A stretch of 64,000 nt of DNA from Gigaspora rosea (taxonomy: Eukaryota > Glomeromycota > Glomeromycetes > Diversisporales > Gigasporaceae), in contig QKWP01000266.1 of NCBI GenBank assembly GCA_003550325.1, positions 210,549 to 274,548 of the forward strand, written 5' to 3'. Below the pieces are notes generated by a model. It was not told the origin of the DNA. It did no database searches and was given only the letters and a program-made list of their open reading frames with translations. The position numbers and the translations under genes are program-made. Below, piece by piece: positions 1 to 11,668 of the stretch; position 1 is the first letter of the stretch, and every line of letters begins with the position of its first letter.

Positions 1-255
1 AAAGAAATTTACATAGTAAAAGAAACGTTTTTTAAAGATATCTCAGCACCCACCAGGCCGATTTTGACGCTCTACCCACCATTAGATGCGTCTTGACGAG
101 CTCTACAAAAGTCTCTTAAGTCAGAAGAGTGATTAACTTAGTATAAAAAAATGTTTTAGATATGTGCACTTCACATTCGCAAAACCCTAATTTCTATAAG
201 TAATCCGCGTCACATTTCACTATGACCACTCGCTAGTTGACTCACGGATCACCAA
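1..255. repeat. Half of a TTAA-flanked palindromic element
   Basis: These 255 bases match the right arm (31931-32184) of the complete palindrome at 31675-32184, with roughly a dozen differences. The end CGGATCACCAA is followed by TTAA at 256-259, as in the complete copy. The window begins one base past the point that is the centre of symmetry in the complete copy, so only one arm is visible. Terminal TTAA on every copy suggests piggyBac-like targeting; that assignment is inference. Confidence 0.8.
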
Positions 256-259
256 TTAA

Positions 260-2060
260 ACCAAAAGAATAATATTCACATCTAAGATTAGGTCATGCAA
301 AGTTTGATTTTTTCATTTTGCATTATATGGAACATGGAATTTGAAACCTTTGATAAATTTGGGTCTGTTAGTTTTTTTTATTTTTTTAATTTTTTTTTAA
401 TTTACTGTAAATTAATAGAATAATATTTAATATAAGATTAGGCACGCAAAGTTGATTTTCGTTTTGCAATACATGGAATCTGAAAACTTGGATCGGCCGG
501 TCGAAATTTTTTTTTTAATTTAATTTAATGCAAACTGAAAGAATAAGGTTCACATCTAAGATTAGATCACGCAGCATTACATGGAATCTGAAAACTTGAG
601 TTGGTCGGATTTATTTTTTTTTTAAATTTAATGTAAACCAAAGAATAATGTTCACATGCAATGCAAAGTTTGATTTTTTGTTTTGCATTATATAGAATTT
701 GAAAACTTGAATACACTTGGGTCTGTCGAGAGGTTTTTTTTTTAACTTACTGTAAATTAATAGAATAATATTTACATCTAAAAAAATTAGGCATATAAAG
801 TTGATTTTTGTTTTGCATTATATAAAATCTGAAAACTTGGGTCAGTCGATCAGAATTTTTTTTTAATTTAAATTAATGTAAAACAAAAAAATAATGTTCA
901 CATCTAAAATTAAGCCATGAAGCATTACATGAAAACTTGGGTCGGTCGGTCAGATTTTTTTTTTTTTAATTTAAACCAAAAGAATATTGTTTACATCTAA
1001 GATTAGGCCACGCAAAGTTTGATTTTTCGTTTTGCATTACATAGAACATGGAATTTGAAAACTTGGATAAACTTGGTCTGTCAATTTTTTATTTTTTTTT
1101 ATTTTTTTTTTATTTAATTTACTGTAAATTAATAGAATAATGTTTACATCTAAGATTAGACACGCAAAGTAAGATTAGGCCACGCGAAGTAAGATTAGGC
1201 AATGAAAAGTTTATTTTTGTTTTGCATTACATAGAATTTGAAAACTTGGTAAACTTGGGTCTGTCGGGGTTTTTTTAATTTACTGTTAGACACGCAAGGT
1301 TGATTTTTGTTTTGCATTACATGGAATCTGAAATCTTGGGTCAGCCGGTCGGATTTTTTTTTATTTTTTTTTATTCTATTTTTTTATTTTATTTTATTTT
1401 TTATTTTTTTTATAATGTTCGCAGCTAAATTTAGGCCACACAGTACTAACAACTAATTGTTCGTTTTGCATAACATAGTTCCAAAATTCCAGTCGGCAGC
1501 TCAGATTTTTTTTTTTATAATCTAATAAGCTCATGTTCACACATAAGGCTATGCAAATGGCAAAAATGGAAATATAAATTTTTTTTTGGAAAAAATGGGT
1601 CAGCGGGTTATGCAAACTGAAAAATTAATTTTCATAGATTTAGGCCACGCAAAGTCGATTTTTTATTTTGTATTAGGCCACACAAATTTAATTTTTCGTT
1701 TTGCATAACCCGCCAACCCAATTTTTCTAAATTTTTTTAAATTCCTATTGTGCCAATTTCCGTTGTCACCACACCCGATAATGACCTTAATTTTCTGAAA
1801 TTACCTGATAGGTCTGATAAAAAAAATTTTTTTTCTGGTTCTATGTTATGCAAACTGAAGAATTAACCTTGTGTGACTTTAAATATGAATATAAATTAAT
1901 TTAGCTGTGCAAAGTTTTTTTTTAAAAAAAATCCGACCCGCCGACCGGAATTTTGAACCATGAGATTATGCAAAACAAAAAAATCAACTTTGCGTGGCCT
2001 TATATGGAAACTGAAAACTCGGGTCGGTCAGATATTTCTTTAATTTACTGTGAATTAATA
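260..2060. repeat. T-rich minisatellite, units of about 110-130 bp
   Basis: A degenerate unit recurs about a dozen or more times: GATTAGGCCACGCAAAGTT, then TTTTTCGTTTTGCATTACAT, then GAAAACTTGGGTCGGTCGG, then a poly-T stretch and AATTTACTGTAAATTAATAG. Units up to about 1610 run in one direction, and several after that (for example near 1850 and 1970) are inverted. No coding region is supported here; the short open frames are by-products of the repeat. Confidence 0.75.
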
Positions 2061-3341
2061 GCATAATTACAATTCTGTATAAAATGGGTGGCATGAATGC
2101 GCCACCCATCACACTAGTAGTAATTTTAACTTTTGAAAATTTTATATTAAATATTGGAAAAATCTAGAAAGTGCACTTGTGTATTTTGTGCCCCCTAATG
2201 TACTATTATTAATTAATTTTGCGTAAAGTTAGGGTTTGGATTAGGGTTAGGGATAGAGTTAGAATCAAAATTAGTACAAAATCGCAAATGGATCATTTTT
2301 TGTTAGAAGTGCAATAGGGGTTACTCTAGTAAAATTTTGAGATATAAAAATAGGAGCACAAAGTGCATAGGGCACTGACTAGTCCTGTCCTTAAATATTA
2401 ATATAATTAATTATATCATAGTATTAAATGTATGTCTAACAAAGTTTATATTGCACTAATGGATAAACCAATAAACTATATTATTCAAAATTTTTCTGTA
2501 ATTCAAGAACAACTAATTTGTTCTCTATTTAAACTAACTAACAATTAAATATTTATAAACTTAGTTATTTTAAACTGCTATATTAATAAAAAATAGAACA
2601 CTATAGGTAAATTAGATTTGCAATTCTGTGTAACAAAAACAAAAAAATAAACTTTTATAAAACAAAAATAAATTTTAATTACTTTAGGGTTAGGTGAGGC
2701 CTGGGGGCATTAATATATACAAAATTTAGCAAGGAATATTTTTTATTAGAGCCCCAAAGAAGCAAAATTTTGAGATATGAATGTTTTTTTAAAAAATAAA
2801 CAAAAAAACAAAATTTTATGTTACACCTGATCTTAAATTTTGATTTGCTATTCTAATTGGTTTGTGTAATATGGTGTTCAACACCATAGGTGCATTTTAG
2901 TAAACTTGAAAATAATTTTTTATTTTATATATTTACATAGAGAACATAATTTTCAAACTTGATGTTCTCAAAAAACATTTAATAGAGAACATATTAAATT
3001 TTGTAAATGTTCTCAAATTAAAAGTGATGTTCTCATGGGAATATGAGAACATAAAATTTCTAACACTGGGCCCAATAGTAATAGCAATGCATGCCCACAT
3101 TACTGTATGAATTTTTTGGTACATTTTTCATGCAAAAATATAATGAATAAGGCTGTTATAATATATATACTTAGTGTATCTTTTTCTGTATTAATAAATC
3201 CATCTGACTTAAGAAGCGTTATAGTTGAAGCATTTAAAATAACAATCTACTTTTTATTTTTTATTTGTGCTAATTTGGCCAATTTTTTTTCAAATGGAAA
3301 TTACTTTGAATTTATAAAGGTGCTTGACCATGTGTTTGAGC
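2061..3341. other. AT-rich gene-free stretch with dispersed repeat fragments
   Basis: No convincing gene. It holds a short telomere-like run (TTAGGGTTAGGG, near 2245) and, at about 2935-3068, a repeat in which the word GAGAACAT or its complement recurs six to eight times. The same word-rich repeat appears in decayed form near 41250-41350 and 51045-51110, so it is a dispersed old repeat of unknown class. Confidence 0.5.
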
Positions 3342-3344
3342 TTA

Positions 3345-3596
3345 GGCCGTTTGAAGTTAAATTTTTCGGTTAACATCACCCCCCAGCTGAAGTCCCCACC
3401 TCCCCCGAAAACGAACAGCCAATAAAAACACTGGAGGACTCTCGCCAGTCACCTGATTTATATCAACCAATGAAATTGCCCACCTTTGTTCATTTTTTAT
3501 ATGTTCGTTTCATATGTTCGTTTCATTTTACCTCCCTCCCCCCTCCCGAGAGTCCTGGAAAAGTGATGTTAACCGAAAAAACAACTTCAAACGGCC
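3345..3596. mobile_element. PIF/Harbinger-like MITE (252 bp)
   Basis: The ends are inverted copies of GGCCGTTTGAAGTT followed by TTCGGTTAACATCAC, and both sides carry the trinucleotide TTA (3342-3344 and 3597-3599). A 3-bp TTA/TAA duplication with a GGCC or GGG start fits PIF/Harbinger. The interior is noncoding. A truncated relative lies at 12345-12438. Confidence 0.8.
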
Positions 3597-3700
3597 TTAT
3601 TGCGTGCGTTGCGCATCTACCCCTAATTTTCTTAACTCTGAAAACTCCCGTTGACCACATGTGTTCATATTAAACAATCAGTAATGTTCCGATATCCCTC

Positions 3701-3863
3701 CTAGTGATGGGCCATTTATATGATACCTGAAAAATTTTAGCGCACAGTACGTACAGTACGTATTGTTCTTTTCCGGCTTTCTGATTGGCTGGCAAAAGTG
3801 ATCGGCAAAATTTTATCGTACAGTATAGTACAGTACTATAGTACTGTACGCGGCACATCACTA
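3701..3863. mobile_element. TAGTGATGTGCC-family hAT-like MITE (163 bp)
   Basis: The ends read TAGTGATG(G/T)GCC and GGCACATCACTA. The flanks repeat TCCCTCC (3694-3700 and 3864-3870), compatible with a nearly intact 8-bp target duplication. Inside are tracts built from GTACAGTAC and a CCAAT-like ATTGGCTGG. Other copies are at 11669-12628, 23256-23497, 24993-25272, 28878-29017, 30571-30754 and 57195-57379. Confidence 0.85.
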
Positions 3864-4210
3864 TCCCTCCATCCATTTTCCGATTTTAATGCCAACTAAT
3901 TTATATCGATTGTTTTGAACTATATTCATTAAATATCATCAAAATAAAACATTATGGTGCTTGTTTAAAAGAATTGAGATTGAGATTAAAAAAAAAAAGA
4001 TTGGAGTTTTTGAATTTAACTTTGCGTGGCCTAATAATAGCCACAGAGGGTCTATTGGCTTTGGCCTTCCCGGGAAACCAATAATTTTAAAAAGCTTTAA
4101 GTAAAAATTATGGTGCAATAATAAAAAAAAATTTATATTTATTTTCTAGTTCTGCGCTAAAAGCCTAATTGCTGATGTACTGACAAACCACTGATGATTT
4201 GATGATTTTT

Positions 4211-4439
4211 ACAGGGCTGTCCCCAAATTTCCGGGTCGGATGCGTCGGATCTGGGTCGGCGTTTAGCCCTAGTTGTTAGCAGATTCTATAGCAAAATTAT
4301 CAGCTTGGCATTTTTATGGATATGGTTTATTATTAAAGTTTTTTATGATCTTGGGGCAAAATTGATCAATTCCGATCCTGCCGACCATGATTCCGATGCA
4401 TTCCGACGTATCCCGTCCGGAATTTTGGGGACCCCCTGT
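4211..4439. mobile_element. CAGGG-ended MITE, copy 1
   Basis: Inverted ends ACAGGGCTGTCCCCAAATTT and TACAGGGGGTCCCCAAAATT enclose about 230 bp rich in CCGGGTCGGATGCGTCGG. A second copy lies in reverse orientation at 29175-29405; the shared interior includes TAGCCCTAGTTGTTAGCAG. The CAGGG start fits hAT, but no clean 8-bp duplication is seen. Confidence 0.7.
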
Positions 4440-4690
4440 ATGAGTTGGGACCCTCCTGTAAAAATGGGGTCTTCCGAAAAATTGTTTATGTAACATTCAT
4501 ATTTATTAATTAAAATTAATAAATAAATAAAATTTACAAATCAATTTCCATATCGGGTAAAATCTCTGACAATATTCAGGATAGTACTACCTTGAACCTG
4601 TTATTGAATGCATAAAAAGCCATAGCGGCTAAAAACGAATAAAAGTTCTTTCCTCCTACTATTTAAACAGCCTTTTTACAATTAATTGTG

Positions 4691-5515
4691 ATGTATCAAA
4701 TGAAATTTTGTAAAAATTTAAAAATAATAATAATTTTCAGTATTTTAATAAATTTAACGTTTTTATATATATTATTTTCGCCTTCAAATAATTCTGAAAC
4801 ACAATTTTATGAATTCAACGTTACAAATCGCACTCTTGGCTTCGGTCATATTTATGCTATAAATCTTGCGAATCGGCAAGACAGGCGTCATAAGATGGAA
4901 GCCATTGCGAGCTCACATAATTTAGATTTTGAATTTTTCACAGCCATTTCACAAGAAGATAATGAAACTTTAAATCAATATAAGAGCGATCTTGATCCTT
5001 CCCACAAAGCTTGCTATGTCAGTCATTATATACTTTGGGAATTAATAGCTCATAATAGATATATGAGCGCTTTAATTTTAGAAGATGATGTGGATTTTGA
5101 AATAGATTTAGTATCAATTATGTCTAAAGTTTATCGAGTCTTACCTGCTGATTGGGAAATGTTATATATTGGACATTGCAGTTCAGAAGGAAATATTTTT
5201 TTTAAAATTCGTCAATGGTTTGACAATTCTTTATTTCAACTATTCAAATCTGATACGCCAGCATGCACACATGCATATGCTATTTCATATTCGGGTGCGC
5301 TAAAGTTATTAAAAGAAATCGTTGATATTAAAGAACCGGTCGACGTTGAAATAGTATATAAAGTTAGATCAGGAGACATTATTTCATATAGTATAGAACC
5401 ATCAGCTATCGTGCAATGGAAATCTCTTGATGATCCATCAGATGTTTCTCCTGGAACAATGGGCCCGCAATGGCCTTTGAAAAATTCTACTTTACGTTTT
5501 CTTGGATTAATTTAA
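4691..5515 (+). CDS. Glycosyltransferase family 25 protein, type II membrane
   Basis: A single-exon 274-residue protein. Residues about 10-30 form a hydrophobic segment after a short basic N-terminus, as in a Golgi type II signal anchor, and the catalytic domain follows. Family 25 signatures are visible: YAINLANRQDRR near residue 55 (donor-binding start), HKACYVSHY near 106, and the acidic ALILEDDVDFE near 128, where EDD is the expected metal/nucleotide-sugar site. The C-terminal part holds PACTHAYAISYSGALKLL, typical of the family. Family members move hexoses onto proteins or glycans in the secretory pathway; the actual acceptor cannot be read from sequence. The start chosen is the ATG at 4691, since the codon before it is GTG. 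A TATTTAAA-like box lies near 4660. No intron, stop or frameshift is seen, so this is the cleanest host gene in the first half of the window. Confidence 0.88.
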   Translation: MYQMKFCKNLKIIIIFSILINLTFLYILFSPSNNSETQFYEFNVTNRTLGFGHIYAINLANRQDRRHKMEAIASSHNLDFEFFTAISQEDNETLNQYKSDLDPSHKACYVSHYILWELIAHNRYMSALILEDDVDFEIDLVSIMSKVYRVLPADWEMLYIGHCSSEGNIFFKIRQWFDNSLFQLFKSDTPACTHAYAISYSGALKLLKEIVDIKEPVDVEIVYKVRSGDIISYSIEPSAIVQWKSLDDPSDVSPGTMGPQWPLKNSTLRFLGLI

Positions 5516-6062
5516 TTTGCAAAAATAGTCATTTGAATAATTGAAAATAATTTGAAACTTTTATACGGCAAAAGTGTTTTTTTATTATATTAATAACAAA
5601 AATACAGACGATAAAGAAAATTGGTTTTAGATAAAATACCATGATGTATTCTTACATTCAAGCCAATCAAAACAATATAATAAAAATTACCCGTCCCTTT
5701 TTACTTCAGTTCCATTCAGCGTTTTTTGGCAAAACCTTTTTTAATATAGCAGTGATTTTCATTTTCCTCAAGTTGAGAGAAATTGACAGGCGTGCATCAA
5801 TAGTTTTCGCAAAAATTATAGGGTTTTGGTACATGTTAGATTAGAAAGGGCTATTATATAGCAAAATTGCATGAAACTTTTTTGTAAGAGTCACAAAAAT
5901 GATTTGCACGCTATTTTTACTACATTAGTTTAATGCGATGCGATTGCCTGAGAATTAGAGTCAATTATGTGGTAAACGCGAAATGATTTTAAATTATGAG
6001 ACTATTGGATTTCTAATAAAATATATTGTCGCGGCTGGTGCTAAAATGGGTCTGTATTATTT
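5516..6062. other. Intergenic stretch without recognisable gene
   Basis: AT-rich sequence downstream of the glycosyltransferase. Short open frames (5641-5844 and from 5983) show no domain or coding-like composition and are not called. TATTGTCGCGGCTGGTGCT near 6023 resembles, inverted, the right end of the repeat at 39150-39350. Confidence 0.5.
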
Positions 6063-6345
6063 TACTGACAATCAGTTCGTAGACACCACATTTCACCGAC
6101 AATTATTCACCGATAAGTTCATTTTACCGAAAGTTCATTTCGCCGAAGCTCATTTCTCTGCCAAGTTTTTTTTTATAAAGCACACTAACTTAGCCCTAAT
6201 TCTAACCTGACCCTAACAACAATGGCCAGAATTACTTTGTCGGTGAAATGAGCTTTGGTGAAATAAATTGTCGTTAAAATGAACTTATCGGTGAAATATG
6301 GTATCTACTGAAATGATTGTTGGTGAAATGGTTGTCACCTGCTAA
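6063..6345. mobile_element. Fold-back element with repeated TTCACCGACAA sites, copy 1
   Basis: The left half carries a 10-13 bp word (TTCACCGACAA and variants) about every 20 bases, and the right half carries its complement (TTGTCGGTGAAAT), giving a fold-back structure. The centre has CCCTAATTCTAACCTGACCC, a telomere-like tract. Other copies are at 39441-39745 and 61631-61917, with a fragment at 29040-29165. Regularly spaced subterminal words are typical of transposase-binding sites; that role is inference. Confidence 0.7.
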
Positions 6346-6499
6346 AAGTTGGGGCCACGATTTGAAATATAAGTCCTGCTAAAATCCACATATACTCTTT
6401 AAATATCAAATATATGTCTAAACTAGTGATACGGGCCGATGCCAAATTCTCGAACGACCCGCTGCCAAAATTAATCGGCCCGGTTGACCGGTGTCACTA

Positions 6500-8159
6500 T
6501 CGAATTGGGGAATTGGGAGAGCGTCAGATTAGGAGGCCAGATTTAGATCAGCGATAGATGAACAAGAGAAGGAATACATAGGATCGAGTTTATAAATATA
6601 ACAATCGGGATTCAAGGAGAGAGATAAATGAAAGTCATGAGATACGATATAACAAACATTCACTAAGGAGTCTTTATTATAAAGGAGGAATCATTAAGAT
6701 ATTATCTAAAGCTATTTAATACCTAATGCTTTTCTAATGATACTGAAGATACATGAAGAGCGAATACATCGGACTTATATACATATTCGATATACATAAA
6801 TAATTAAACTATCCTATTGTCGGATCAACGTCCTTCCGATATTACTAAGCTTTAATTCCTTCAACACCAATAAAACTTCCCTTCGCATTACTACCTGAAT
6901 TAAGTTATTACACCCGAAATATTCGAAACATTAATCTCGACATCTGCTATTCTAAGTCTTCATTGGGCTAGCAGATTTGCGATAATATTTAAAGGCTTCA
7001 CGACGCTTAGTATTGTTCGAACCAATTCATATTTACGCGTAACAGATTAATTTAGTATGGAATTCGGATATAGTAATTAAACATATCTATAGATGCACAT
7101 ATAAGGTAAACGGCATAACTATAGATAGTAATAAGAAAAGATCTATATAAGGTAATAACATAGGGTAAGTATAGATATACAAAATAGGAAAGGGATGAAG
7201 GATAAAATTAGCAAAAGGATGATCGGAAGCTAATTATTATGTAAATGAAAATGATGATCATAAGTCGATATAAAATAAGGAAATGCCGTGATTTTAAGGC
7301 GCAGAGTTATTTCTATAGTAACACCGGACGATCATATCGTTAAAAAATCTTTCAATCGCGTCAACTAAAACAAGGCTTATAGCATTTTTTGCAAAAATGG
7401 GTTAACTATACCATTATATAAAGCAGGAATTCTATATAATTTGACATTTAAAGCATTAATTTACATAATAACATTTTTGCCAAATGCCTACTTTTTGAAA
7501 TCCTATATACGATTAAACATGATCTAAATTACTGAATTATCGATCCTTGCTACATTAAGTCATTCATGTAATTGGCTAATATCTGTCGATCCAACAGGTT
7601 ATACTAATAATAGATCATCATTGTTATTGTGATATAAAAAAAGCCATAAGCCTTGTTTTAATTGACGCTGCCCCAGATAGTCTTACCTATATTTTGTTAT
7701 TGGCTGACTAATGAAACTTTGTTTTCACTTATGCAATTGGCTTCTTTTATTTTGATTAGCATTTTATTGAAAGGTAGAAAAGATTAGCTAAGCATTCTTT
7801 TGTACGATTTCTTCCTTATCCTGATATCCTGAAAAAATTTTTGCTCAAAATTTTTTTATCTTATAAATACTCTTAATGTTTCTCATTGATTTTTTTAGTC
7901 CTAATTTACTTGGTACTTCATTAACTGTAGTCTTCTTTAAGAAACTTTTTTATGAGCAAACTTTAAGGCAATTTTTTATGCATCTAAGTAATTAAACACA
8001 TTTTTTAAAACTTACAAAAACAAGCAAAAGATTCAAGTTTTTTTCCTCTCTCTAGCCTTTTAATTTTATAAGACTTATCTATGAATTATCTTAGGATAGA
8101 ATTAATACAATAAGCTTCCGATTCTAAAAGCAGCCCGAGCACAAGGACTTAATTTAAAA
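6500..8159. other. Gene-free left shoulder of the 17-kb element
   Basis: About 1.6 kb with no convincing coding region apart from the MITE at 7358-7668. A short open frame at 8160-8279 precedes the ribonucleotide reductase relic; it matches nothing I recognise and could be its leader or chance. Confidence 0.5.
7358..7668. mobile_element. MITE (311 bp) with GCGTCAAYTAAAACAAGG ends
   Basis: An inverted terminal match of about 30 bases: GCGTCAACTAAAACAAGG followed by CTTATAGC on the left, and the complement of GCGTCAATTAAAACAAGG followed by CTTATGGC on the right. The interior is noncoding and AT-rich. No target duplication could be fixed, so the superfamily is open. Confidence 0.65.
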
Positions 8160-8288
8160 ATGACTACGATTTCGAAACTAGTCAGCGTTGAACGTATTGC
8201 TAGACAAGCAAATCATCAATTTGTATTAATTCATAAAACAAAAAGAAAAAAAGGAGCGGTAATAAAACTATCAATTTAATTAATCAAA

Positions 8289-10373
8289 ATGCTAATGATT
8301 GCTGGAGGAATTCTCGTTTATTATTTACATGCGACAGTGAATCAATTGTTAAGTGTTTACATTGAAACGGTTAAAGGTTTATATTCAAAAGAATGTTACG
8401 AATTTTTGTATGATAACTGTGAAGAATTTGAAAACTTTTATGATCATTTTAGGGATTACGAATTAGATTATAACGCGGTGAATATAATGATGACCACGTA
8501 TCTTTTACGTGATAAAGATGGCAAGATTATCGAGTTACCACAATTCATGTTTTTACGTGAGGCTATTGCAACTTGTGATCATGATTCTTCGGATAGCAGT
8601 TATTATCAAAGTGATTTGAATAGTTGCCAAGCAACATTTGATTATTTATCAGAGAGATATTATACTCACGCCACGCCTACGATAATTAACGGATGTTTGC
8701 TGAATGGTCAGTTGTCCAGTTCTTTTGTAATGGCGATGGACCCTAATGAAAGGCATGTGTCTATTAGTGAATGCGCTGAAATATTGAATGATTCAGGGGG
8801 TGTTTCTATAAGCATCCATAATTTGTCTTTGAAATACGGTGTTATCAATGTTTTAAAAATTATGGATGAGCTTATTAACGATTGTTCTCGAGAAAGTAAA
8901 AGGAAATCTGCATTGGCTGTTTATGTTTCAGATTACCATATGGATATTGAAGAGATACTTGATGCGAAAAGAAAGGATACAAATATCGAAAAAAGAACCT
9001 ATCATTTGTTTTACGCTTTGTGGTTGAGTGATTTATTTTTGAAGAGGGTGATGAATAATGAGCAATGGAGCTTGTTTGATCCAAAGGTGTTGAATGATAA
9101 GGGTTATTAACTGGAGAATGAATACGAATTCGAGTTTGAACGAAAATATGTTGAATGTGAGAAAGCTGGTTTGCTCATAAAATAATTTCGGCCACGCAAT
9201 ATGGGAAAAGATAATTTCAACTTGCCTTGAAACAGGAGGACCTTATTTGCTCGCGAAGGATACCATTAATAAACGATCTAATCAAATGAATATTGGACTT
9301 GTGATTTCTAGCAATTATGCACCGAGATTATGCAGCATTCTTCGGTAGATGAGATAGCCGTGTGTAACTTGACTAGTGTAACATTACCTCGTTTTGTTGA
9401 TGCTGAAAATAAAAAATTCAATTTTGAATTGTTAAGACGTGTTGTTGATCAGATCGTCAAGAATCTCAATAATGTGATCGACCGAAATTATTATCCGGTA
9501 TTTCGTAAGACGGAGTCTTCTAATCTTAAACATCGACCTTTGGGCATTGGTGTTTCAGGCTTGGCGGATGTTTTTGCCATGATGGGCATGGCTTGGTCGC
9601 TACCAAAGGCTAGAATTCTTAATCGACAGATATTTGAAACGATATATTACCAAGCTTTGGTTACATCAAATGAACTTGCTGCGATACATGGACCTTATGA
9701 CTCGTATTATGATTCACCGATCTCAAAAGGGTTGTTTCAATTTGATTTAGCTAAAGAAAAATTAGTAGATCCATTATACAATTGGGATGAATTGAGAACA
9801 AAGATCTCGGAACATGGAGTGCGTAATTCGATGTTGATACAGTTGATGCCAACCACTTCAACACATAGAATGCAAGGTTTTTCGGAAGGATTTGAACCGT
9901 ATTATTCGAATCTATTGGTTCACAGAAATAAAGATGGTGAGATAAGTATGGTAAATCGGTGTTTGGAGACGAACCTTAAAAAATTAGGTTTATGGGATCA
10001 ACAGATGCGCAATGATATTGTATCGAATAACGGAAGCGTGCGAAATATAAATAGAATTCCTAAAAATATCAAGGAAATCTATAAATTATCATCAGAGATC
10101 GATTGGCAAGTTATCTTAGAAATGACTGCCGATAGAGGAAAGTTTGTGTGCGGCTCACAGAGCATGAATCTATTTTTAACTTCTGTGGATCCTGATTTAA
10201 CAGAGATGATCTTTTACGCGTGGATGATCGGTTGTAAGACATTGATGTATTATCTTAGAATGGTATTACCTAATACGAATAGCAAACCAGGTATCACAAG
10301 AGAAAATAATTTCGAGAATGAACTTGAGTGTAAGTATGATTATGAAAAGGGAGAATGTTCAGCATGTGGCTAA
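8289..10373 (+). pseudogene. Relic of class I ribonucleotide reductase large subunit, virus-like
   Basis: Two long pieces carry class I large-subunit signatures in the right order. The first has LPQFMFLREAI, THATPTIING, SALAVYVSDYHMDIEEILD and LFYALWLSDLF. The second has EIAVCNLTSVTLPRF, HRPLGIGVSGLADVF, HGVRNSMLIQLMPTTST, GFEPYYSNL, LEMTADRGKF and MYYLRM, ending in the tail GECSACG expected of the redox-active C-terminus. The intact enzyme reduces ribonucleotides to deoxyribonucleotides for DNA synthesis. The sequence looks divergent from ordinary fungal Rnr1, and with the NUDIX relic downstream it suggests an old giant-virus (Nucleocytoviricota) insertion; this origin is inference and a decayed host paralogue is possible. 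The copy is broken, with about three breaks, and is treated as a fossil. It lies inside the 17-kb element. Confidence 0.75.
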
Positions 10374-10795
10374 TCTTTATTAAGTTTTTGTAATTTATCA
10401 TCATTTTTACTTGTATCATTACATGAATTATTATTATCGTAATCAATAAAATTTTCCATCATTAAATTATCACTTTTTTCAATTAACGTGTTACCCAATT
10501 GTAATTCAAACGCAATTTTGTAATATTTTAAACTTTCTCACGGGATCTTGTTAATTCTTCGCTGATTTGCTTGATGTAATCACTGCGATAATTATATTGG
10601 TCGAGTAAATGATTGTATTTGTTCGCCAGTTCGTTGTAGCCTTCGCATAATTTTTGTATGATTTTATCAGTGGATATTTTTTTTTATCATGTTATTCAAT
10701 TCTTCTTGCTTTATTTTTAAGTTACCGAGATCGGTATTTAGTTGATTTATTATATCGTTAAAAGGAAATGTTTTTTGCGTGTTTTGTTCCATGAT
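10372..10795 (-). pseudogene. Small coiled-coil gene, convergent with the RNR relic
   Basis: Reading leftward from the ATG at 10795, the frame opens with MEQNTQKTFPFNDIINQL and continues as an Asn/Lys/Glu-rich helical sequence with leucine spacing of coiled-coil type (for example LCEGYNELANKYNHLLDQ), ending near LQKLNKD. Total length would be about 140 residues, with about two breaks. It ends within a few bases of the convergent ribonucleotide reductase relic, tighter packing than usual for fungal genes, which fits a compact viral origin but does not prove it. No known family recognised. Confidence 0.45.
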
Positions 10796-10959
10796 TTATT
10801 AGGGTTAAAATGATCGAGTAATATATAAATTAATACAATAAGATGTGATTGATATTGGTCATGTTGATCATAATTTTATTGTTATAAATTCTTTTTGATG
10901 TTTGTTGTTAATTTTTTTTTTTTAAAAAAAAAAAAAAAATACCTAAATTCGACAATAAA

Positions 10960-11668
10960 ACGATTAATCACGCCTCTTTTGGTCATGAACAAGAAGAATA
11001 TGTCTTTGCTATTATACGAGATAAAGATTCTGGATTAATAATTGTTGAGAAGCGTGGACCAAACAAAGTAAAATATGCAAACATGAATTCTGTGATTGGG
11101 GCAAAATTGAGGAAGTTTTTACGTTGAATCGTGATGCAATAAGGAAATTGTTGAAGGACGCAAAGGGTAATAATTTAAATTTGATTGATTTGAATATTGA
11201 TCGGAAAGCTTTGAGAGCTGTGATGAACAAAACGAGACATACGCTTGTTAAATCATATTACAAGGATAGATTTTTCAGACAACGTGAATTTAATTTTAAA
11301 TATGAGAAAGAAGATTTACTTGCAGCAATACGACGGGAGATACTTGAGGAAACGGGTGTTGATATAATTCAACCTGATATCGAGACAAGGTACTTAGGCA
11401 ATGACGAAAAATTGAGAGAGAAGGATAAAATAACAACTCATGTATTTTATGTTGAAATGAGTGTCTCAAAATACAAACCATGGTCACCCGAAACCGAAAG
11501 TTATCTCACAAGTTGTTCGATTGATGAGATTAATCAGGATTCTTTGAAACCAGAAGAGGAGCGTATATTCACTCCCACGATTCATAACATGATTGACAAA
11601 GCAATCCAGCATTCGTCGATAAAAAAAATACGTATTAATATATCAGGCGTACAAAATTCTGGTGTAAC
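10960..11668 (+). pseudogene. Relic of a NUDIX hydrolase, possibly virus-like decapping type
   Basis: An upstream piece carries HEQEEYVFAIIRDKDSG, the usual first strand of a NUDIX fold. The downstream piece carries the helix AAIRREILEETGVDI, matching the REuxEExGu half of the NUDIX box, and then a strand region ITTHVFYVEM. Between them is a helical insert of about 60 residues, an arrangement reminiscent of the larger NUDIX decapping proteins of giant viruses (D10/g5R type). NUDIX enzymes hydrolyse nucleoside diphosphates linked to another group, including mRNA caps. The copy is broken (about one or two breaks), and its 3' end runs into a hAT-like MITE starting at 11669. The viral assignment is inference. 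Confidence 0.65.

Noticed and set aside
2935-3068. LTR pair formed by the GAGAACAT-rich repeats
   Set aside because: The copies near 41250 and 51045 are fragments without matching lengths, TG/CA ends or coding sequence between them.
3470-3876. Open frames in and next to the MITEs at 3345-3863
   Set aside because: They consist of MITE sequence; the same peptides appear at other MITE copies.
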